Below are positions 56,241 to 64,000 of a stretch of 64,000 nt of DNA, piece after piece. A program made the position numbers and the translations under genes. The first letter of the stretch is position 1; every line of letters begins with the position of its first letter. Source of the DNA: Pempheris klunzingeri (taxonomy: Eukaryota; Chordata; Actinopteri; Acropomatiformes; Pempheridae); assembly GCF_042242105.1 (NCBI RefSeq), contig NC_092014.1:1810374-1874373 (forward strand). Reading direction: 5' to 3'. The notes beneath the pieces are model-generated. The model saw only the letters and a program-made list of their open reading frames with translations, did not search any database and had not been told where the DNA came from.

Positions 56241-56412
56241 TTGCCTTCCTATACTTGTGAGGACACTTGAACTAATACATCCCCTAGCCCTTTACCCAAA
56301 CCTTACCCATTAAAACTAACTAAACCTTACCTTTATATAATTCTATCCTTCACCTGGAAGCCAAGTCTTAACCCTCAAATATCCCTTAGAATTTGTGAGG
56401 ACCATATGAAGC

Positions 56413-56443
<31 letters not shown>

Positions 56444-56643
56444 TTACTGTTTTGCAGTTTTTAGGACACCTGAAGTGATCCATTCCCTCTCCTCGCACTT
56501 AACCCTTTTACTTTAACCACATTTAAACCTTAAAGCCAAGTCTTACACCTCAGATATCCCTTTAGAATTTGTGAGGACCAAGTATAATGTCCTCACAAAG
56601 CAGGTAAAAAAAAAACACACTTCATTCTCATAACCACACAAAG

Positions 56644-56696
<53 letters not shown>

Positions 56697-56838
56697 TGCC
56701 TTTTTGCAGTCTTTAGGACACTTGAGGTGACCTTTGCCCTTAACCTAACCCTTACTTTAACCACGTTTTAACCTTAAAGCAAAGTCTTGACCCTCAAACG
56801 TCCCTTTGAAGCTGTGAGGACCAGAGAAAATGTCCTCA

Positions 56839-56920
<82 letters not shown>
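56239..56920. repeat. Three tandem copies of a 200-230 nt fish repeat with CA tails
   Basis: Units start CTTGCCTT.../ATCTTACTG... (about 56239, 56441 and 56693), contain AGGACACTTGA, AACCTTA and CAAGTCTTAACCCTCAA, and end GTGAGGACCA followed by (CA)n at 56415-56440, 56648-56692 and 56839-56919. Similar units with a CA tail are common in fish genomes. Confidence 0.85.
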
Positions 56921-57174
56921 CCCTGATAATCAGCTGCCCTTGCAATCCTCCTTTCTCAGGTCAACAACAAGTGAGCTTATTGTGAGGCTGTAACTACAGG
57001 CAAAACCTCTAAACATTAAATCTCCTCCTCTGGTTTTCTGCCAGCAGAGCACAAGTATTTTCAGACCTTTTATTTATTGTCCGGAACAAAAACCTTCTCA
57101 CAACTTTAATAGCAGCTACAGTTCGCATTGCTGTGTGTGTGTGTGTGTGTGTAAAAGCCAACAGACAGTCCACA

Positions 57175-57265
57175 CACCAGACTACATTCACAAAAACAGT
57201 GATTTAAGCTCACAGAACACAGGAGCTGCTGGTCTGCTGCTGCCTTTTAGCTTGTTTGTGTTATT
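57175..57265. mobile_element. Foldback element fragment, copy 18
   Basis: CACCAGACTACATTCAC, then AAAACAGTGATTTAAGCTCA and AGGAGCTGCTGGTCTGCTGC, ending TTGTTTGTGTTATT. Only an inner left arm and loop start remain. Confidence 0.65.
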
Positions 57266-57595
57266 ATAAAGGTTTTTATTAACTAGAAACAGCTGTTATC
57301 ATAATTATGATGCAGTCTGAGTACAAACAGCACAAATGCTGTTAAAGTCTCTTTTTTAAGCTACGCTACAATCCGTTTACACATTATCAATACAAAGTGA
57401 TTAATACAATACAATGTATTAAAGTGAAGAGAAACTAAAGCATCAATCCATTTTAATGAGGGTTTTATTTAAAGTACGTTTTTATTTATTATTCTTATTT
57501 ATGATTTTTGCCTTTAGCTAGCAGGTAGCTCACTGAGCGGCTTCACACCAAACTAAATGGTACTTTGCCGTCTTTACCACAAATTGAGACTTTAA

Positions 57596-58123
57596 CCCTT
57601 CAGAGTCTGGCGTGTTTTACTACTTTTCATTTTACCTTTGTGTTTCCCATTCAAACTTTGTGTCTTTCTTTTCAGCACAACCTCACCTATGTGATTCTAC
57701 AAGTATTTATTTATTTTGACAGAATATATGGACACACTGTATGTAAAAGTGCAAAAGAAACACAAAATCCGAGCAGGAACTAGTTGGATCTTTGGAGGAG
57801 CGGGGGTCTGTGCGGACACCTCCTCTTGTTCGTCTTCACGCGCAGCATCCTCTTCATCCTCTGAAAGGAGTCTTCCTCACAATCAGAACCTTCTTCCCCA
57901 GACATCTTCTAACTCGTAGAAGAGCTGTAGTGTGCGACTTCGGCTCTTCATAACTTTAGTCTTAACAGGCCGATCGACAAAATTCAAACACTTGTGAAAA
58001 GTTTGAAGTGTCCGCTTTCCAACAGTCTTTGAACTGAGCACCTGCGTGCTTGTGTCACAGCTTTACGTTTTCAAACGTGCGACATGTGACTTTGACTTTG
58101 TGGCGGTCCTAGACTCTGAAGGG
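57596..58123. mobile_element. piggyBac-like non-autonomous element, complete
   Basis: Perfect 13-bp terminal inverted repeats CCCTTCAGAGTCT (57596-57608) and AGACTCTGAAGGG (58111-58123), flanked by TTAA at 57592-57595 and 58124-58127. The TTAA duplication plus CCC/GGG ends are typical of piggyBac. Length is 528 bp. On the minus strand a short open frame from 57905 starts MSGEEGSDCEEDSFQR and stops near 57777. Its acidic start looks like the N-terminus of a piggyBac transposase, left over after internal deletion. Confidence 0.8.
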
Positions 58124-58129
58124 TTAAAA

Positions 58130-59880
58130 CTGACTTTAACATGATCTTTTAAACTTATATGACGATATACGTCTGCTAGCTAGGACGCCACTTACACAAC
58201 TTCTGGACATGTCGTCTTTCTCATTGCGTGTTTTCAAAATCTTATTCTTCAACAGTTTCATGACAAACTGCGACTTTCTGGACTTTAAAATCATCTTTTA
58301 AGTTGCCAAACATCACGTGTGTGATTCATGGCACAATTCAAACATGATCAATTAATTATTTTTCTTTCTGAAATAAGGTCCCATGGTGTTATACCGTCTC
58401 TGTAGATATTAGTATCACAGTTAAGGTGCATTGAACAGGTTGGTTAGGAGTTTGTTTTCGGTGTCTACACATCAAAAACAGACTCAAGTTCATAAAACAC
58501 TCACCTTAGAAGTCTGCATCTGTTCTGCTCTCTCTTTGGTTCTGCGTTTTCATCTTTAATGTGACTTACAGAACTCTAGGATCACTTCAGCTTTTACTTT
58601 TTTGCATTTCGTGAGAAGGGAGCAAAAGAATGGGAGGAAGCAGGAGGACGTGAGGTCGAGGGAAAGGGGCCGAGCTGCAGGAAGAGGAAACACAACAGGG
58701 GCTCCGTGTGCAGCAGATCATTAGCGTCATTAAACCACACCCTGTCACAAGCTTTCAGTGCACAGTCCCTCAAGGAATTCTGGGCCTTTTTTTTTTTGGT
58801 TTTGCCATTGTCGCTCCCTAAAACGCCTGTTTCCACTGCAGCTTTTCTATAAAAATGCATGTTGCAAAGCTTTTAGGCAATTTTGTGCAGCTAATTGAGA
58901 GGGTAGAAAAAAGTCAAACAGATTTTTTTGTATAATTCCCTTAAAAAATTGAAGGCAAATTGTTTAAATGAGAACAAAATTGCTCTGTTCTTCCCCAAAA
59001 AGCCTCAGGATTACAAAGTTTGTGACAAAATATGCTTTATTTGATCATTTAAATCCACCAGAGCACATCTTTACATGTTTACACGCTGTAGTGCCAATAC
59101 AACCCTTATATCCCAAGTTGTAATAACATGTACAGACTTATGTCCACACAAAAGTGCAATTTTTTTTTACACATATTTTTCTAAATACAGAAATGTCACA
59201 GCTGTATCCCTCAAAAATTGTAAATGTGCCGTGTTTCCCAGCGTAGGAGGCGCTGTGAACACCCTGCGGTCTGGATTATAACGTTTTTGTTGCCTGCGCT
59301 TTATACTGGATTTCTGCAAACACATTAGTGGAAGTAAACGGCGCTCTGGGACTCGCTGAATGTGTGATATGAAAGTGTGACTCCTCTGGTTTTATATGCA
59401 AAAAGAATTATTGCTCTGTCTTATTTGGTTGCAGTTCTACCGGCATTGAAAAATAGATATGCAAATGTGTGAGAAAACACATTGTTCAGATTTGGCTCTC
59501 CTTGTGATGTCATAAGGGGATCCGCTGATCATGTGACCTCGTCGACATTATTTCGATTGACTTTTATTGACTTGTATTTTCAGATACAGTTCAGGCGGTG
59601 TAGTGCAGACTTTAATTTGTGTATGACTTTTGCCCAAATGCACCTTGGGAGTTGTAGTTCTTCAATATGCAGGCTTGTAGCTTAAAGATTTTTTTTTTTT
59701 TAATATATATGTTTTTTATTGGACTTCATGTCCCAAGAGCTGATGATTAACGACAAATTTTGGACAAATTTAACCTTGTGACCTACGTATGTGTTCATCT
59801 TGATCTTCCACAAGCCTATTCTGAAATGGATGTCACCGTCAGGTCACGTGATGTTCGAAAAATACACAAAACAGTGTCGA
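58130..59880. other. Intergenic, no gene seen
   Basis: A/T-rich DNA between lgalsl and the SLC29-like gene. The 88-codon open frame at 58594-58860 (minus) has no family resemblance. A reverse ZNF143-like word (TTGGGAGTTGTAGTTC, about 59645-59660) stands alone without a GC-rich context. Confidence 0.45.
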
Positions 59881-60468
59881 CTTTATGCTTTTTTATTATG
59901 AAAACGATAAAAAAATGACTTCCGTTTATAAAACATCTTATGAGAAACAGCAGTTTCAGTTATAAGAACTTGTGAAAGTGATTGAGGAAGAATAAAGACA
60001 CCAAGCAGAGTATAAAAACTGTACATCAGTACATCTTAAGATACAGTACAGCTGACAAACAACAAAAAGAGTTTCCTGATTTTTAAATTTCATAAAATAC
60101 AAAACAAACGAGGAAAGATGTGACGAGGAAAAAGTATTAATTTGGAAATCCTGACCCACTGTATCATCAAATGGTCGTCCTGTCCTCCCAATAAAACCAG
60201 GGATTATACTTTTTTTTTAAATTAAATAATTATACAAACTTCATACAAGTACAGATCAATAATTTGGGTCATGTTGTGCATTTAATTAATAAAGTCTAAA
60301 CTCGTCATCTGACCTCTTATCATACATCAACTTCAATAACTTATAATAATACGACCTGGACAAAACAACAGTCTTAAAACAAAGTGCTTCTAGTTGTTTT
60401 TTTTTTGTTTTTGCGGTGCTTCACCTTGTTTGAGATCGACCAAATGTCTCCTGCCTCGTCCTCGTCGT

Positions 60469-62729
60469 CTAAACCAGTTTTCCCAGCAGGAAGGAGAAGG
60501 ACGCCCCCAGTGCCAGACCCAGAACGAGGAAGAAGCTCATCAGAGAGCCGGCGGTCTCACAGTCCTTGGGCCGCACCAACCTGCCGGACAGAAACTCACT
60601 GTTACAAGTCATATTACCCTGAAAACCCATCAGGTGCGTCTGCATCGTGGTACAGAGACACGGGGGGTTTGGCCTTGCTGATAAGTCGACCTGCTCAGAT
60701 TTTGTTGATTTGGTCATTTTATGTCCAAACAAGCTACGTTTCGTATTTTAAATGTGCTTCTTGTGTGTATCTACTGCTGCGTTCTGCTGTAGCCACATCC
60801 AAGACAAACTTCTCTTCAAACCTGATCTTAAAAAAACCCTCTGACCGGTTAACGTCTGCACGGAGGCTTTTATTTTGAAAACTGAGCGGATTCTCTTTGC
60901 TGTTTGTTTGTCTGACTTCCTGCCCTCCTCATCTGCTCTGAGCTGCTTGAATAGACTGAATGGCTTGGGTAGAGGACTTTCACCAAAGACAGACAGTAAA
61001 TTACATTAATCCATTTTCTGTTGCTGTTCGGTTAGGTTTAGGTAAAGATGACGGCTTGGTTTCAAATAATAAGTCAAAAAAAGTACATAAAAATCAAAAT
61101 ATACCCTTTACAACATAGACTTGGGTGTAAATAGCCACATTGGTACAATAGTGCTACTGACATCCAGGTGCAAATAACATCTGCCGAGTTTTAATCAATC
61201 AGTAAAGCAGTTTTTTAAGGTACGCAGTTCAAATTTTCAATGAATAAGACGTGTATTTGTATTGTACGTGTAAAGTAAAGTATGGTATAGTAAAGTATAG
61301 TATAGTATAGTATAGTAAAGTAAAGTATGGTATAGTAAAGTATAGTAAAGTATAGTAAAGTATAGTATAGTAAAGTATAGTATAGTATAGTAAAGTATAG
61401 TAAAGTATAGTATAGTAAAGTATAGTAAAGTATAGTATAGTATAGTAAAGTATAGTATAGTAAAGTATAGTATAGTATAGTAAAGTATAGTATAGTATAG
61501 TATAGTATAGTATAGTATAGTATAGTATAGTAAAGTATAGTATTGTAAAGTATAGTATAGTATAGTAAAGTATAGTATAGTAAAGTATAGTATAGTAAAG
61601 TATAGTATTGTAAAGTATAGTATAGTATAGTAAAGTATAGTATAGTAAAGTATAGTATAGTAAAGTATAGTATAGTAAAGTATAGTAAAGTATAGTAAAG
61701 TATAGTATAGTATAGTATAGTAAAGTATAGTAAAGTAAAGTAAAGTATAGTAAAGTATAGTATAGTATAGTAAAGTATAGTATAGTAAAGTATAGTAAAG
61801 TAAAGTATAGTAAAGTATAGTATAGTATAGTAAAGTATAGTATAGTAAAGTATAGTAAAGTATAGTATAGTAAAGTATAGTATAGTATAGTAAAGTATAG
61901 TATAGTATAGTAAAGTATAGTAAAGTAAAGTATAGTATAGTAAAGTATAGTATAGTATAGTATAGTAAAGTATAGTAAAGTAAAGTATAGTAAAGTATAG
62001 TATAGTATAGTAAAGTATAGTATAGTAAAGTATAGTATAGTATAGTAAAGTATAGTAAAGTAAAGTATAGTAAAGTATAGTATAGTATAGTAAAGTATAG
62101 TATAGTATAGTAAAGTATAGTATAGTATAGTATAGTAAAGTATAGTATAGTAAAGTATAGTATAGTATAGTAAAGTATAGTATAGTATAGTATAACTGTG
62201 TATGTGACAAATAAAGGTCTTGAACCTCTAGTTTTGTATAATGTGCATAAAAAACATCCGAATAGAGCTTAAAAATAAAAACAGTTAGATTGTCCTCAGA
62301 TCCTAGAACATCAGACCTTTTCAGACTTTCATTGCTCGCTAAGTGGAACAGTCGAGGACTCACTGCGGAGCGTAGGCCATGCAGAGGCTCGCCAAGTACC
62401 CGTTGGAGAAGGAGAAGAGGGCCATGATGGTGACGAAGGAGCAGTCGTGGCTGAAGAGGACGGTGAGCTCGGAGTTCTGGACGTTACACGTCATGAGCAG
62501 GGGGACGAAGACCAGGCGAGACAACACGGCGACAGGAAACAGGACGCTCTCCTTCGGCGGCTGCGGACGCATCAACACGGCCGTTTAGAAGTGATTAATA
62601 TGGCGGCGCAGCACGTGAAGCGGCTTGGCAGCAGAGGACTCACCCATTGGACCAGAGACGGGGCGCCGCGGCCGGCCAAGTCCATGGCGTTGAACACGAC
62701 GAAGCAGCAAACGCAGGTGAAAACTTTGT
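60469..62729 (-). CDS. Equilibrative nucleoside transporter, C-terminal part
   Basis: Three exons in transcript order: 62729-62644, 62560-62364 and 60580-60469 (stop TAG). They give the last about 131 residues; upstream exons lie past the right edge. Motifs: FNAMDLAGR keeps the Asp and Arg that in human ENT1 (D341, R345) contact the nucleoside ribose; SRLVFVPLLMTCNV, FSFSNGYLASLCM and CETAGSLMSFFLVLGLALGA are hallmark ENT1/ENT2 segments of the final transmembrane helices. Closest by memory to SLC29A1 with some SLC29A2 features; the paralogue cannot be named safely. Family knowledge: facilitated diffusion of purine and pyrimidine nucleosides through the plasma membrane. Phases fit at both junctions. 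The last intron holds a 0.9-kb pentanucleotide array and the upstream intron a minisatellite. Confidence 0.9.
61270..62195. repeat. TATAG/TAAAG pentanucleotide array
   Basis: About 185 five-nt units in a two-letter code (TATAG or TAAAG) with rare TATTG and TATGG variants. The right end passes into GTGACAAATAAAGGTCTTG (62202-62220), a retroposon-type 3' tail, so the array may have grown from the tail repeat of a LINE. The minus strand is open for 382 codons here only because the units lack stops in that frame. Confidence 0.97.
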
Positions 62730-62784
62730 CTGTAAGAGATGAAGCGAAGATTATTAACCAGCTGAACTCTGTAATGGTCTCACA

Positions 62785-64000
62785 CTATAGACCTCCACTA
62801 CACACTGACACACTGACTAACTAACACACACACACACACTATAGACCTCCACTACACACTGACACACTGACTAACTAACACACACACACACACACACACA
62901 CTATAGACCTCCACTACACACTGACACACTGACTAACTAACACACACACACTATAGACCTCCACTACACACTGACACACTGACTAACTAGCACACACACA
63001 CTATAGACCTCCACTACACACTAACACACTGACTAACTAGCACACACACACTATAGACCTCCACTACACACTGACACACTGACTAACTAACACACACACA
63101 CTATAGACCTCCACTACACACTGACACACTGACTAACTAACACACACACACTATAGACCTCCACTACACACTGACACACTGACTAACTAACACACACACA
63201 CTATAGACCTCCACTACACACTGACACACTGACTAACTAGCACACACACACTATAGACCTCCACTACACACTGACACACTGACTAACTAACACACACACA
63301 CTATAGACCTCCACTACACACTGACACACTGACTAACTAACACACACACACTATAGACCTCCACTACACACTGACTAACTAACACACACACACTATAGAC
63401 CTCCACTACACACTGACACACTGACTAACTAGCACACACACACTATAGACCTCCACTACACACTGACACACTGACTAACTAACACACACACACACTATAG
63501 ACCTCCACTACACACTGACACACTGACTAACTAACACACACACACTATAGACCTCCACTACACACTGACACACTGACTAACTAACACACACACACTATAG
63601 ACCTCCACTACACACTGACACACTGACTAACTAACACACACACACTATAGACCTCCACTACACACTGACTAACTAGCACACACACACACTATAGACCTCC
63701 ACTACACACTGACACACTGACTAACTAGCACACACACACACACACACTATAGACCTCCACTACACACTGACACACTGACTAACTAGCACACACACACACT
63801 ATAGACCTCCACTACACACTAACACACTGACTAACTAGCACACACACACACTATAGACCTCCACTACACACTGACACACTGACTAACTAACACACACACA
63901 CTATAGACCTCCACTACACACTGACACACTGACTAACTAGCACACACACACACACACACTATAGACCTCCACTACACACTGACACACTGACTAACTAGCA
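62785..64000. repeat. Minisatellite CTATAGACCTCCACTACACA, continuing past the window
   Basis: At least 23 units of about 50-60 nt. Each unit has CTATAGACCTCCACTACACA, one to two CTGACACA words, CTGACTAACTA(A/G) and a variable (CA)n. Two internal polymorphisms (AACACA or AGCACA; CTGACACA or CTAACACA) and the CA length distinguish units. It lies in the intron upstream of the exon at 62729. Confidence 0.97.

Noticed and set aside
59645-59660. ZNF143-like word as a promoter for the SLC29-like gene
   Set aside because: It lies downstream of that gene's stop codon, and no GC-rich or start-site context is present.
61215-62363. 382-codon minus-strand open frame rich in Tyr, Leu, Phe and Thr
   Set aside because: It is produced by the TATAG/TAAAG pentamer array, which has no stop in that frame. 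It overlaps the SLC29-like intron and has no protein family features.
62785-64000. CRISPR-like regular array at the right edge
   Set aside because: Units are directly tandem with near-identical content and no unique spacers; the host is a vertebrate. It is a minisatellite.

Overview
This is a vertebrate nuclear segment, and almost certainly from a teleost fish. It has split genes with GT-AG introns, very long CA/TG microsatellites, minisatellites, many short DNA transposons, and retroposon tails typical of fish. The gene order rab1a > sertad2 > < aftph < lgalsl matches the human 2p14 block LGALSL-AFTPH-SERTAD2-RAB1A in relative order and orientation. SLC1A4 and CEP68, which lie between SERTAD2 and RAB1A in human, are not seen here. 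All gene calls rest on reading exons and comparing them with remembered family sequences; no database search was possible.

Layout. rab1a (+) has six coding exons from 650 to 7383 and encodes a 202-residue Golgi/ER Rab GTPase. From 8.6 to 19.1 kb there is no convincing gene, only transposon copies, one possible decayed coding relic and a minisatellite. sertad2 (+) has a promoter and non-coding exon near 19.1-19.56 kb, a 9-kb intron full of microsatellites and a 1.3-kb GTACCTG minisatellite, and a single coding exon at 28550-29533. Between sertad2 and aftph lie a complete hAT-type transposon (33849-35156, 8-bp target duplication) and more palindromic elements. aftph (-) has eight coding exons from 46764 down to 36735, giving 830 residues, with a promoter near 49.5 kb. 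lgalsl (-) has five coding exons from 56040 down to 51773, giving 180 residues. The last three exons of an SLC29A1/2-like nucleoside transporter (-) lie at 62729-60469; the rest of that gene is beyond the right edge.

The genes do not form an operon or a single pathway. Rab1a (ER-Golgi transport) and aftiphilin (clathrin/AP-1 traffic) both act in membrane traffic, Sertad2 is a nuclear co-regulator, Lgalsl is a galectin-fold protein without the usual sugar-binding residues, and the SLC29 protein carries nucleosides across membranes.

The most striking non-gene signal is a family of about 0.55-kb palindromic (foldback) elements flanked by TTAA. At least 16 full or partial copies lie in introns, probable 3' UTRs and intergenic DNA. 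Second is the rab1a exon 3 acceptor, which sits directly after a 228-nt TG/TCTG tract without a single adenosine, so no standard branch point is available. I found no CRISPR array, rRNA gene, intact tRNA or intact transposase, and nothing I can defend as a wholly new multi-gene system.
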